The notes beneath the pieces were generated by a model. The model was not told where the DNA came from and made no database searches. It saw only the letters and a program-made list of their open reading frames with translations. A DNA stretch of 64,000 nt, from contig NZ_JAENXS010000001.1 in NCBI RefSeq assembly GCF_016612535.1, positions 1,116,001 to 1,180,000 on the forward strand, written 5' to 3'. Positions within the stretch are counted from its first letter, which is position 1. Every line of letters starts with the position of its first letter. Positions 8,210 to 16,483 of the stretch are shown in pieces. Made by a program: the position numbers and the translations under genes. Origin of the DNA: Bradyrhizobium diazoefficiens (GTDB taxonomy: Bacteria; Pseudomonadota; Alphaproteobacteria; Rhizobiales; Xanthobacteraceae).

Positions 8210-8880
8210 CGGGTCAGAACGTTGCCGTTGAGCGTGTCGAAGGTGCTGCCGCCCTTCTTGCCGGCATTGGCCTCCGGCGCCGAACCCGAACCGACCACCT
8301 CACTCAGCGACGGACCGGCCGGCCCGCGCGGCTGATTCTGCATCTGCTGCGCGACGTTGCAGACCTTCGTCTGCATGGCCTCGGTATTCTTGTGGCCGGC
8401 CTTCATCTGATCGCCGATCTGCGGCGGGATCCCGCATTTCGCGGCATGGGTTTCGACGTATTTGATCATCTTGAACTCGGCCTGACCGAAATTCCTGATC
8501 AGCTTGCAGGCCTCCTCCGGCGGAGCGTGGCGGTCGCTCGCGGCCTTGATCATCTTGCCGCGCTTCTCGGCCTCCTCGCGGAGCGGGATGAACGCCTTCA
8601 TGCAGTCCTCGCCCGGACCGCCCTGCGTCGGCGGGGCCGCGCTGAACGCGCCGGCGCCGCCGATGGGCGCGGCACCGTTCGTGGGGAAGGATGCTTGCGG
8701 CGCGCCACCGACGGAGGCGACCGGGGCCGAGCCGTTCACGGGCGGAAACGCGGGATCGGGTGCGGTCCGGCCCGGCAGCGGCGCCGGGAATCCTTGGGCA
8801 TGAGCCCCCGCGGCACCCATGACAACCATAGGAACGGTGACCATGACGGCGGTGATCGGAACCATCAAACGACGGATCAT
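8206..8880 (-). CDS. secreted hypothetical protein upstream of ubiA
   Basis: 224 residues from an ATG preceded by GGAGAG (a TTG one codon upstream is less likely). N-terminal signal peptide of about 27 residues ending AGAHAQ, then a Pro/Gly/Ala-rich low-complexity stretch (30-95), then a helical, Cys-containing domain (ECMKAFIPLREEAE-type segment, KLIRNFGQAEFKMIKYVE, KCGIPPQIGDQMKAGH). Presumably periplasmic. Homologues appear restricted to Bradyrhizobium and relatives as far as I recall. Coupled to ubiA by ATGA but no link to quinone synthesis can be argued. Confidence 0.78.
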   Translation of the reverse strand: MIRRLMVPITAVMVTVPMVVMGAAGAHAQGFPAPLPGRTAPDPAFPPVNGSAPVASVGGAPQASFPTNGAAPIGGAGAFSAAPPTQGGPGEDCMKAFIPLREEAEKRGKMIKAASDRHAPPEEACKLIRNFGQAEFKMIKYVETHAAKCGIPPQIGDQMKAGHKNTEAMQTKVCNVAQQMQNQPRGPAGPSLSEVVGSGSAPEANAGKKGGSTFDTLNGNVLTR

Positions 8881-9090
8881 CAAGATAGTCTCTCCGGCAG
8901 GAGCTTACGGGCTCGGCGTCTTCCCAATTGAAGCGCAACCAGCGTGCTCGCGATTTTACGATTCCCGCCGGCGCTTAACAACCCGTCGAATAGGGCAAGA
9001 GCGCGGCGCGCCGACGCACCAATTCGGCATTATTTACCCCCGAAATGGCTGCTTTCGGTTAAGAACGGCGGCAAATCGGACTTTTGATCG

Positions 9091-9846
9091 ATGCCCTCCC
9101 ACGATTTTCGCGGCCCCCGCCTGTTCGTCGATGCCCCCCTGGTCCAGGATGCCAGGGTTCCGCTCGACCGCGACCAGAGCAATTATCTCGGCAATGTGCT
9201 GCGGTTGGCCGCCGGGGCCCAGGTTTTGGCCTTCAACGGTCGCGACGGCGAATGGCAGGCGGCGATCGAAGGCCGCAAGCGCCCCGACAACCTCGTCATC
9301 CTCCAGCAGGCCCGCCCCCAGGATCGGCTACCCGACCTCGCTTATGTCTTCGCCCCGCTCAAGCATGCCCGGCTCGATTACACGGTGCAGAAGGCCGTGG
9401 AGATGGGCGCCGCCATGCTGCAACCGGTCCAGACTCGCTTCACCCAGGCCTCCCGCGTCAACACCGAGCGGATGCGCGCCAATGTGATCGAGGCGGCTGA
9501 GCAATGCGGGATCCTGAGCCTCGCCACTGTAGCCGAACCCGCACCGCTGGACCGCTATCTCAGCCAACGCGCCGTCGACCGCCTGCTGGTGTTCTGCGAC
9601 GAGGCGGCCGAGGTCGAAAACCCGATTCAAAGCCTGCAACAGGCGCGCGCAGCCGGACACGGTATCGACGTGCTGATCGGCCCCGAGGGCGGCTTTGCCG
9701 AAGAAGAACGGGCTCTGCTGCTGCGTCAGCCCAAGATCCTGCGGCTGGCGCTCGGCCCGCGGGTCCTTCGCGCCGACACCGCCGCGGTGGCCGCGCTGGC
9801 GCTGGTGCAGGCGGTGCTGGGCGATTGGGGCAGCGGAAGCGGCTAG
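9091..9846 (+). CDS. rsmE: 16S rRNA (uracil(1498)-N(3))-methyltransferase
   Basis: SPOUT-class methyltransferase that modifies U1498 of 16S rRNA. 251 residues; the N-terminal PUA-like part has RLFVDAPL...QSNYLGNVLRLAAGAQV and the C-terminal knot has LIGPEGGFAEEERALL and LALGPRVLRADTAAVAAL, the characteristic GPEGG and LG-x-RVLR-x-ETA-type motifs. Begins with ATG. Upstream 200 bases are noncoding; a palindromic repeat follows immediately after its stop. Confidence 0.96.
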   Translation: MPSHDFRGPRLFVDAPLVQDARVPLDRDQSNYLGNVLRLAAGAQVLAFNGRDGEWQAAIEGRKRPDNLVILQQARPQDRLPDLAYVFAPLKHARLDYTVQKAVEMGAAMLQPVQTRFTQASRVNTERMRANVIEAAEQCGILSLATVAEPAPLDRYLSQRAVDRLLVFCDEAAEVENPIQSLQQARAAGHGIDVLIGPEGGFAEEERALLLRQPKILRLALGPRVLRADTAAVAALALVQAVLGDWGSGSG

Positions 9847-9892
9847 AGCGTGATTCGGAAAAGTGCGTAGTGGTTTTCCGAAAGATCATGCC
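9847..9892. repeat. CGGAAAA/TTTTCCG palindromic repeat, copy 1
   Basis: Immediately follows the rsmE stop. Arms CGGAAAA (9856-9862) and TTTTCCG (9874-9880) flank an 11-base loop, ending in GATCATGC. Two better-conserved copies are at 22460-22506 and 40776-40824. May serve as an rsmE transcription end. The outer GCATGATC arm has decayed here. Confidence 0.75.
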
Positions 9893-9920
9893 TAGCAACC
9901 GTCTAAGCCGCGATCGCGCC

Positions 9921-10928
9921 TTAGACAACCTCGCGCATCGATCGATGCAGAGTCTCGGATGGCAGCTCTCCGAACGCCGCCCTGTAACTCGCCGCGAACT
10001 CGCTCAAATGCCAGAAGCCATGCGCAATGGCGCAGGCCTTCACGCTGCGCCGTCCCGGGCCGGTGCGTAGCTGCCGGCGCACCGACCAGAGCCGCAAGAC
10101 CCGGCTATAGCGATGCGGGCTCATGCCGCAGATGGCCTGCGTCGCGCTCTGGAGAGTCCGAGCCGAGACGCCCGCCCGCTCGGCCATTTCGGTCGTCTTG
10201 AGCCAGATCGTCAGATCGTGCCGGATCAATCTTTCCATGTCGACGACGATCCGCAGATAGTTCTCCGTCGTGGCGTGCACAGACCTGCTATCCACGCTGG
10301 TCTGGACGGCGCCTTCGATTGCGCTGAGCAGCGATTGTTCGACAACCGCCCGCGACGCCGGCTCGTTCAGGAAGTCCGGATCATTGGCGGCGGTTTCAAG
10401 CGTTGCGGAGATCAGGCCGCGCAGGGAGGCGAGTACGTCCGATGCCGGGCTCAGCAGATGATAGCCATCCAGTCCAGGCCAGGGCTCGCACGCGGGCGGA
10501 GTGAAGTAGACGACACCGATCAGACGGCCGACCGGCTCATAGACCAGGCAATCGGACGCGCCCTTCAGAATGACTATGGAATTACCGATTGACTGCCCAT
10601 TGATGCGGGTCGAGGTCACATGATCCATCGGCACCACCACGGCGGCGGCATGCGCCAACTGATACCCGCGAATGATCCGCGGGAAGGTCTTCACCAGCGA
10701 CAGGCTCAGGGTCGGCAGACTGAGCCGCGCGCGCATGATCGCTGTCGACCCGGCAGATAACGGCATGCTGGACGCACCAGCATATCTCTCACTGTCGCCG
10801 AAATGGTCGATGTCATACGATCGGAGCTCGAGCGCCGAGGATGGCTTGAGCCCCTGGAACGACAACAAGCGCTCCGTAGCGCTTTTTTGAACTCCATCGC
10901 CAGCAATGTTGAGATAGCTTTGATCCAT
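9921..10928 (-). CDS. AraC family transcriptional regulator
   Basis: 335 residues from an ATG with GGCGGGAC upstream; the track of open frame goes further back but overlaps the preceding gene. The C-terminal AraC/XylS double helix-turn-helix is clear: TTEMAERAGVSARTLQSATQ and the second half ACAIAHGFWHLSEFAASYRAAFGELPSE. The N-terminal ~200 residues resemble the AraC-binding-like domain (RMRARLSLPTLSLSLVKTFPRI-type, no cupin HxH). It starts 10 bases after the stop of the winged-helix gene, so the two are likely co-transcribed. Inducer and targets unknown. Confidence 0.85.
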   Translation of the reverse strand: MDQSYLNIAGDGVQKSATERLLSFQGLKPSSALELRSYDIDHFGDSERYAGASSMPLSAGSTAIMRARLSLPTLSLSLVKTFPRIIRGYQLAHAAAVVVPMDHVTSTRINGQSIGNSIVILKGASDCLVYEPVGRLIGVVYFTPPACEPWPGLDGYHLLSPASDVLASLRGLISATLETAANDPDFLNEPASRAVVEQSLLSAIEGAVQTSVDSRSVHATTENYLRIVVDMERLIRHDLTIWLKTTEMAERAGVSARTLQSATQAICGMSPHRYSRVLRLWSVRRQLRTGPGRRSVKACAIAHGFWHLSEFAASYRAAFGELPSETLHRSMREVV

Positions 10929-10938
10929 GTCCCGCCGC

Positions 10939-11625
10939 TTACTTCGTCTTCTTCGTCGCCACGACGACTTTGGCGGCACTGAGATCATCCGGTCCGTTGA
11001 TGCCGGCACGCTTGAGATCGCGAAGCAGCTTCGTCAGCAGCAGCATGTTGGTCTTCTGTAGCTCGTGGTTGTTGCCAAACCTGAATGCGTTCTGCTCGGT
11101 CACGATCAGCCCTGCCTTGGTCTCGGCGAGAATCTTCCGCCTCTTCAATCCCGCCACGCGACGGCGGACCGTCTCCAGCGGCAGGCTGAGGAAGCGAGAG
11201 AGCGCCGCGCGGGACACGCCTTGCTTGATCACGTCCGGCTCGACCGTGTGAATGCTGGAAAACTTCTCGTCCAGCGACGGATCGTTCATCACATTGATGA
11301 CGTTCGCATTGAGAATCGCGTGAACGATCAGAAGGTCCATCGGATCGAATTCGTCGTAATTCCGGAACATCTCGCTGATCGAAAACAGCATATAGGCCAG
11401 CGTGTGTCGCGAGACCGTCCGAATGATATCAGAAGCATTGCGCATGAATCGGAAACCAACATTCATCTTGTAAACGAAGGCAGCAGCGAACGGGTCATCC
11501 GCATACCCAAATTGAGTATGTGACAACTTGCCAAGGGGCCTCAATCTCTCATTGTGATTCGCTGTGAGTTGGGCTGCGTTACAAGTGCATGGGGCGAGTG
11601 CGTCGGACGATCTCGCGACCGGCAT
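10939..11625 (-). CDS. winged-helix DNA-binding protein, unnamed family
   Basis: About 228 residues from ATG 11625; the frame is open to 11691 and no start has a strong ribosome site, so the N-terminus is uncertain. A helical region (LAYMLFSISEMFRNYDEFDP, then DLLIVHAILNANVINVMNDP) precedes a clear winged helix: VSRAALSRFLSLPLETVRRR followed by LKRRKILAETKAGLIVTEQ. Bradyrhizobium proteins with this DLL...ANV...LPFETVRRRV architecture are known to me only as hypotheticals. The C-terminus ends in a basic KKTK tail. Likely regulator, forming an operon with the AraC gene downstream. Confidence 0.7.
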   Translation of the reverse strand: MPVARSSDALAPCTCNAAQLTANHNERLRPLGKLSHTQFGYADDPFAAAFVYKMNVGFRFMRNASDIIRTVSRHTLAYMLFSISEMFRNYDEFDPMDLLIVHAILNANVINVMNDPSLDEKFSSIHTVEPDVIKQGVSRAALSRFLSLPLETVRRRVAGLKRRKILAETKAGLIVTEQNAFRFGNNHELQKTNMLLLTKLLRDLKRAGINGPDDLSAAKVVVATKKTK

Positions 11626-11747
11626 CGCGGCTGCGACATGACAGTCAGACCGACGGCCGTCGCGACTTCGATACCCGACCACGGCATCCAACTATTTCAT
11701 TGATGCCAGCTCCAGTCAGCCGGCAGTTGGGGCGGGAACGAACGGCC

Positions 11748-11942
11748 ATGGACGACGATGTCGGGCGGCGGCAGGAATTGCGTCTGATCAAGGCATTTCT
11801 CAGCATCACGGACCCGTACGAGCGGCAGAGAATTCTCAATCTGGCGGAGCAACTCGCCGATGACGCTGCATGGGACGCCACGGGACACGCCGGGGGGTCG
11901 ACCGCAGATGCGTGCAGAGACGTCCCTGACCGAATTGAATGA
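11748..11942 (+). CDS. small hypothetical protein (64 aa)
   Basis: Read from ATG 11748 (MDDDVGRRQELRLIKAF); an in-frame ATG at 11703 and a longer opening exist. The core RLIKAFLSITDPYERQRILN then LAEQLADDA looks like the C-terminal amphipathic helix that in many Bradyrhizobium regulators follows a helix-turn-helix, standing here without the DNA-binding part. It could be a remnant of such a regulator or a genuine small protein. It is divergent from the winged-helix/AraC pair. Confidence 0.5.
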   Translation: MDDDVGRRQELRLIKAFLSITDPYERQRILNLAEQLADDAAWDATGHAGGSTADACRDVPDRIE

Positions 11943-12223
11943 AGCGAGTTGCCTCCGTCGCACCGGTCGGTGCCGGCGCAATCAACGCAGGAAAAAGGTA
12001 TTAAACTACCTATATCAACTAACATGGCCGGCCCAGCGGCAGACCCCAGACAAGATCGTCCGGACGGCTCGAAGGTCGTTAAGCGATTGATCCTTTGGAG
12101 GTCGAAACCGCTTTCCGGCCATGCTAAGGCCTGCGCCAATTCCTGTGCCTCCCTTGGCACCCCTTTGGCCTCCCCTTGGCCTCCTCTTGCCTGCCCGGAT
12201 TCGCCGGAACGATGGACCCCGAG

Positions 12224-13375
12224 ATGACCGCGACTGCCTCCTCACATGCTGCCGGCTCCGCCGCCTGGGCGGATACGCTGCTGTTGTCGTTTGCGCAGGC
12301 CGGCTACGTCAGGGCCGAGCCCGCCATCCTGCAACCGGCCGAGCCGTTCCTCGACCTGTCCGGCGAGGACATCCGCAAAAGCCTCTATTTGACGACGGAC
12401 CTCTCTGGCGAAGAACTCTGTTTGCGCCCCGATCTGACGATCCCCGTGGCGCGCGACTATCTCGCCTCCAGCCGCGCCGGCCAGCCAGCCGGCTTCAGCT
12501 ATCTGGGTCCCGTGTTCCGCTACCGCAGCGGACAGGCCAGTGAATTCCTCCAGGCCGGAATCGAGTCGTTCGGCCGCCAGGACCCCGCCGCCGCGGATGC
12601 CGAGACGCTGGCGCTGGCGCTGGAGGCGACCGCCGCCTTCGGCGTGAGCGACGTCGAGATCCGCACCGGCGACGTGGCGTTGTTCAACGCTCTGCTGGAC
12701 GCGCTCGACCTTTATCCGGTCTGGCGCCGCCGCCTGGTCAAGGACTTCAACCGCAAGATCAGCCTCGATCAGGATCTGGAGGGGCTGGCGCGCACGACTG
12801 CCACCACCCGCAGCGAATATGAGGGCGTGCTCGCCGCGCTCGCCGGCTCCGACCGCAAGGCGGCGCTGGCCTTCGTCACCGATCTGATGTCGATCGCCGG
12901 CACGACCAATGTCGGCGGCCGTACCACCGCCGAGATTGCCGACCGTTTCCTCGAGCAGTCGACGCTGAAGGGCGGCGCGCTGCCGCGTGAGGCGATCACC
13001 GTGCTGAAGCGTTTCCTGTCGATATCGGGCAATCCGGATGATGCCATTGCTGCGCTGCGCGCGCTCACCGCTGACGCAAAGCTCGACCTTGCCGGCGCAA
13101 TCGACCAGTTCGAGAGCAGGGTTGGCTTCATGGCCGCGCGCGGCATCGACGTGAAGAAGACCCGCTTCTCGACCGCGTTCGGGCGTGGCCTCGATTACTA
13201 CACCGGCTTCGAATTCGAGCTGCATCACCGGGGCAACGGCGCCGAGCCGCTGGTTGCCGGCGGCCGCTATGATGGACTGATGACCCAGCTCGGATCTCCG
13301 GCCCCGATCCCGGCGGTCGGCTTCTCCGTCTGGGTGGACGCGCTGACCAGGATCGGCCGCAAGGTGGGAGCTTAA
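12224..13375 (+). CDS. hisZ: ATP phosphoribosyltransferase regulatory subunit
   Basis: HisZ is a catalytically inert class II aminoacyl-tRNA synthetase (HisRS) paralogue that activates HisG for the first step of histidine synthesis. 383 residues from ATG 12224 (other ATGs at 12212; frame opens at 12176). HisRS-like motifs: LRPDLTIPVARDYL, FSYLGPVFRYRSGQASEFLQ (motif 2-like), FGRGLDYYTGFEFE and GGRYDGLM near the C-terminus. No anticodon-binding domain, as expected for HisZ. Only three bases separate it from hisG. Confidence 0.93.
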   Translation: MTATASSHAAGSAAWADTLLLSFAQAGYVRAEPAILQPAEPFLDLSGEDIRKSLYLTTDLSGEELCLRPDLTIPVARDYLASSRAGQPAGFSYLGPVFRYRSGQASEFLQAGIESFGRQDPAAADAETLALALEATAAFGVSDVEIRTGDVALFNALLDALDLYPVWRRRLVKDFNRKISLDQDLEGLARTTATTRSEYEGVLAALAGSDRKAALAFVTDLMSIAGTTNVGGRTTAEIADRFLEQSTLKGGALPREAITVLKRFLSISGNPDDAIAALRALTADAKLDLAGAIDQFESRVGFMAARGIDVKKTRFSTAFGRGLDYYTGFEFELHHRGNGAEPLVAGGRYDGLMTQLGSPAPIPAVGFSVWVDALTRIGRKVGA

Positions 13376-13378
13376 GTC

Positions 13379-14356
13379 ATGAGCGCGCCATTCGTTCTGG
13401 CCGTTCCCTCCAAGGGCCGCCTTCAGGAAAACGCCGAAGCCTTCTTCGCCCGTGCCGGGCTCAAGCTGTCGAAGGCCGGCGGCGCGCGCGACTATCGCGG
13501 CACGATCGCGGACCTCGACAATGTCGAAATAGCCTATCTGTCGGCGAGCGAGATTGCGGCACAACTGTCCCGCGGCTACGCGCATCTGGGCGTCACCGGC
13601 GAAGATCTGGTGCGCGAGACCATCGCGGACGCCGACAAGCGGGTGTCCCTGATCGACGGGCTCGGCTTCGGCTATGCGGACGTCGTGGTCGCCGTGCCGC
13701 AAGCCTGGATCGACGTCCGCACCATGGCGGATCTGGACGACGTCACCACCGGCTTCCGCGAGCAGCATCACATGCGGATGCGGGTCGCGACCAAGTTCAT
13801 CAACCTCACACGCGCATTCTTCCAGAGCCACGGCATCACCGACTACCGCATCGTCGAAAGCACCGGTGCGACCGAAGGTGCGCCAGCAGCCGGCGCCGCC
13901 GAGCTGATCGTCGATATCACCACGACCGGCGCGACGCTCGCGGCCAATGGCTTGCGGGTGCTCGACGACGGCGTGATCCTGCGCAGCCAGGCCAATCTGG
14001 TCGCCTCGAAAGGCGCTGACTGGTCGCCGCAGGCCCGCGAGACCGCGCGAATCATCCTCGACCACATCGCGGCACGGGCGCGCGCCAACAAATACCGCGA
14101 GGTCCGCACCCGCTTCCGGCAGTGCGACGCGGCCCTGCTCGACGAAGCTCACGAGCGGTTCGGCGTCGAGGCTCCGTTCGGCGGGCCGACCTCGTCGGGC
14201 ATGCTCACGCTGCACTGCCCACCGGGGCAGCTCTATGCGCTGGCGAGCTTCCTGCGCGAGCATGGCGCCGAGACCGTCTCGGCGGTCTCGCTCGACTACG
14301 TGTTCGACCGGGAGAACCCGCTGTTCGCCAAGCTCGAAGCATTCCTGCGGCAGTGA
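13379..14356 (+). CDS. hisG: ATP phosphoribosyltransferase, catalytic subunit with C-terminal extension
   Basis: Condenses ATP with PRPP, first step of histidine biosynthesis. [20 protein letters not shown] opens the catalytic part; [24 protein letters not shown] and [20 protein letters not shown] (PRPP-binding region) are the expected landmarks. At 325 residues it is roughly 100 longer than HisZ-dependent short HisG proteins; residues about 222-325 ([13 protein letters not shown]...[20 protein letters not shown]) resemble the ferredoxin-like HisG_C regulatory domain of long HisG. Having both HisZ and this domain is unusual. Confidence 0.93.
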   Translation: MSAPFVLAVPSKGRLQENAEAFFARAGLKLSKAGGARDYRGTIADLDNVEIAYLSASEIAAQLSRGYAHLGVTGEDLVRETIADADKRVSLIDGLGFGYADVVVAVPQAWIDVRTMADLDDVTTGFREQHHMRMRVATKFINLTRAFFQSHGITDYRIVESTGATEGAPAAGAAELIVDITTTGATLAANGLRVLDDGVILRSQANLVASKGADWSPQARETARIILDHIAARARANKYREVRTRFRQCDAALLDEAHERFGVEAPFGGPTSSGMLTLHCPPGQLYALASFLREHGAETVSAVSLDYVFDRENPLFAKLEAFLRQ

Positions 14357-14455
14357 GCCCAAAGTTTGTCGAGCAGCTTCGTTCAGCGTAGCGACAGCAA
14401 GCCGCAGCTATCATATGCTGTTGAGATGATTTCGACGCCTCTGGAACCTTGATCG

Positions 14456-15517
14456 ATGACGCTGGGCTCTGACGTTTCCGGCCTGACAACCACCGCGGCC
14501 AGCGCCGCGGCGAAGGGACTGTCGATCGTCGTCCCCGTCTATAACGAGGCGGCGGGGCTCGCCTCCCTGCACCAGCGCGTCTGCGATCTCGCAAAGACCC
14601 TGCGGCAACGCTATCGCCTCGCCTGCGAAGTCGTCTATGTCGATGACGGCAGTGCGGATGCGACGCTGTCGATCGCCCGCAGCCTGCCGGCCGATACGAT
14701 CGACCTCCAGGTGGTCTCGCTGTCGCGCAATTTCGGCAAGGAGGCCGCGCTGATGGCCGGCCTCGACCACGCCCGGCTCGGCGCGGTGATGTTCATGGAC
14801 GGCGACGGCCAGCATCCGCCGGCGCTGATCGAGCAACTGGTTCGGCACTGGATCGAGGACGGCTATGACGTCGTCTATACCGCCAAGGCGCATCGCGACA
14901 ACGAGCCTTTCCTCCGGCGGCTCGCCGTGCACGGCTTCTACGCTCTGATCAATTGGGGTGCACGCCAGAAGATTCCGGAGGATGCCGGTGACTTCCGCCT
15001 GCTGTCGCCGCGCGCGGTCGCAGCCCTGCGGCAGCTGCCGGAGCGCAACCGCTTCTTCAAGGGCCTGGCGAGCTGGATCGGCTTTCGCCAGATCCGCGTC
15101 GACTACGAGCCCGCGCCGCGCACCCATGGCGTGACGACCTTCAGCGCGGCGCGGCTGCTTGGTCTTTCGATCGAAGGGGTGACCTCGTTCTCGGTGGCGC
15201 CGTTGCGCTTCGCCAGCCTGCTCGGCGTGTTGCTCGCCGGCGGCGCCTTCCTGTTCGGCCTCTCGATCCTGTGGGAGGTCTTCACCACCGGCAAGCAGGT
15301 GCCCGGCTATCCCTCGCTCGTGATCGGCCTGATGACGATCGGCGGCGTGCAGCTCATCATGATCGGCATCGTCGGCGAATATATCGGCAAGATCCTCTCC
15401 GAGCTGAAAGCGCGCCCGATCTACTTCGTCGCCGAGCACAGCGAAAAGCATTTTGAAGCCGACAAGGCCCAAGACGCTTCAAGCAAGGACGCATCGAACA
15501 GGACCGCGGCCGAATGA
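14456..15517 (+). CDS. family 2 glycosyltransferase, polyprenyl-phosphate type (GtrB/ArnC/DPM1-like)
   Basis: 353 residues. GT-A domain with LSIVVPVYNEAAGL, VVYVDDGSADAT, SLSRNFGKEAALMAGLDHA and FMDGDGQHPP (DxD-like), followed by two C-terminal membrane segments (LLGVLLAGGAFLFGLSI and LVIGLMTIGGVQLIMIGIVG) and the GEYIGKI...ELKARP tail typical of the GtrB/DPM group. Such enzymes load a sugar onto undecaprenyl phosphate for later transfer on the periplasmic side. The stop overlaps the ChbG/HpnK start by four bases. No GT-C transferase that would use the lipid-linked sugar is nearby. Confidence 0.88.
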   Translation: MTLGSDVSGLTTTAASAAAKGLSIVVPVYNEAAGLASLHQRVCDLAKTLRQRYRLACEVVYVDDGSADATLSIARSLPADTIDLQVVSLSRNFGKEAALMAGLDHARLGAVMFMDGDGQHPPALIEQLVRHWIEDGYDVVYTAKAHRDNEPFLRRLAVHGFYALINWGARQKIPEDAGDFRLLSPRAVAALRQLPERNRFFKGLASWIGFRQIRVDYEPAPRTHGVTTFSAARLLGLSIEGVTSFSVAPLRFASLLGVLLAGGAFLFGLSILWEVFTTGKQVPGYPSLVIGLMTIGGVQLIMIGIVGEYIGKILSELKARPIYFVAEHSEKHFEADKAQDASSKDASNRTAAE

Positions 15518-16359
15518 GTGCGGCGGCAGCGCCGCGCCGGATCTGGCTTTGCGCCGACGATTACGGCATCAGCCCGGGCGTCAACCGCGCCATCCGCGAC
15601 CTGATCGAACGCGGCCGTCTCAACGCGACGTCGGTGATGATGGTGGGCCCTGCGATCGAGCGCGGCGAGATCGAGGCGCTTCAGGCCTCGGCGAAAGCGA
15701 GCCCGCGCTGCGCGATCGGATTGCATGTGACGCTGTCGGCGCCGTTCCGCCCCCTCACCATGCATTTCCGTCCGCTCGACGGCGACATGTTCATGGCCTT
15801 TCCGAAGCTGCTGCGCGCCGGATTGATGCGGCGCCTCGACAGCGAGTTCTTTCGCAATGAGGTAAGAGCGCAGTTGGCGGCCTTCGCGGAAGCCTTCGGC
15901 CGCGCGCCCGACTTCGTCGACGGCCATCAGCATGTGCAGCTGTTTCCGCAAGTGCGCGACGGCTTTGTCGATGCCGTCTGCGAAGCGGCGCCAAACGCAT
16001 GGGTGCGGCAGGGCGGACGCGATCTGCCGCTGGCGCAGCGGCTCGCTTCACCCAAAGCGATGGTGCTCGATATCCTCAGCGCGCAATTCCGCCGCCGCGC
16101 CGCGCGCGCCGGTCTCTCGTTCAACCCGGCTTTTGCCGGCGCCTATGATTTCACGCGCGCGGCCGATTTCGGCGATCTGATGCGGCAGTTCCTGGAGGGC
16201 CTTCCCGAGGGTGGCCTCGTGATGTGCCATCCCGGCTTCGTCGACGAGGTCCTCACCGGCCTCGACCCTATGACGGACGTCAGGGAACGCGAGCACGCGT
16301 ATCTTGCGAGCGACTCCTTTGAGCAGCGGCTCACAGCCAGCAATGTGACATTGGGGTGA
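15514..16359 (+). CDS. ChbG/HpnK (YdjC) family carbohydrate deacetylase
   Basis: 281 residues. Metal and catalytic motifs are intact: LCADDYGISPGVNRAI, GLHVTLSAPF, FVDGHQHVQLFPQ and LVMCHPGFVD. The family removes acetyl groups from N-acetylated sugars (chitobiose ChbG) or acts in hopanoid side-chain synthesis (HpnK). ATGA coupling with the upstream GT2 gene argues for a joint job on one glycolipid. No hpnI/hpnJ is adjacent, so the HpnK label should not be taken to mean hopanoid synthesis. Confidence 0.88.
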   Translation: MSAAAAPRRIWLCADDYGISPGVNRAIRDLIERGRLNATSVMMVGPAIERGEIEALQASAKASPRCAIGLHVTLSAPFRPLTMHFRPLDGDMFMAFPKLLRAGLMRRLDSEFFRNEVRAQLAAFAEAFGRAPDFVDGHQHVQLFPQVRDGFVDAVCEAAPNAWVRQGGRDLPLAQRLASPKAMVLDILSAQFRRRAARAGLSFNPAFAGAYDFTRAADFGDLMRQFLEGLPEGGLVMCHPGFVDEVLTGLDPMTDVREREHAYLASDSFEQRLTASNVTLG

Positions 16360-16483
16360 AGCCTGCGAAAGCCAGGCGCGGGGCAGCTTGTCGCATACCG
16401 AAATTTAATCCGGCCGCCACTGTTGGGGCCACAATGGAACCCTACATCCCGCTTGCGCTTGTTTCGCGCGAGGGAGATTGATC

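Noticed and set aside
12242..14362. Open frame of 706 codons antisense to hisZ-hisG
   Set aside because: It mirrors two well-supported genes, has repetitive Arg/Gly/Ala/Glu composition and no domain; typical shadow of GC-rich coding DNA.
14357..14455. Possible terminator between hisG and the GT2 gene
   Set aside because: No stable stem with T run could be found in these 99 bases.
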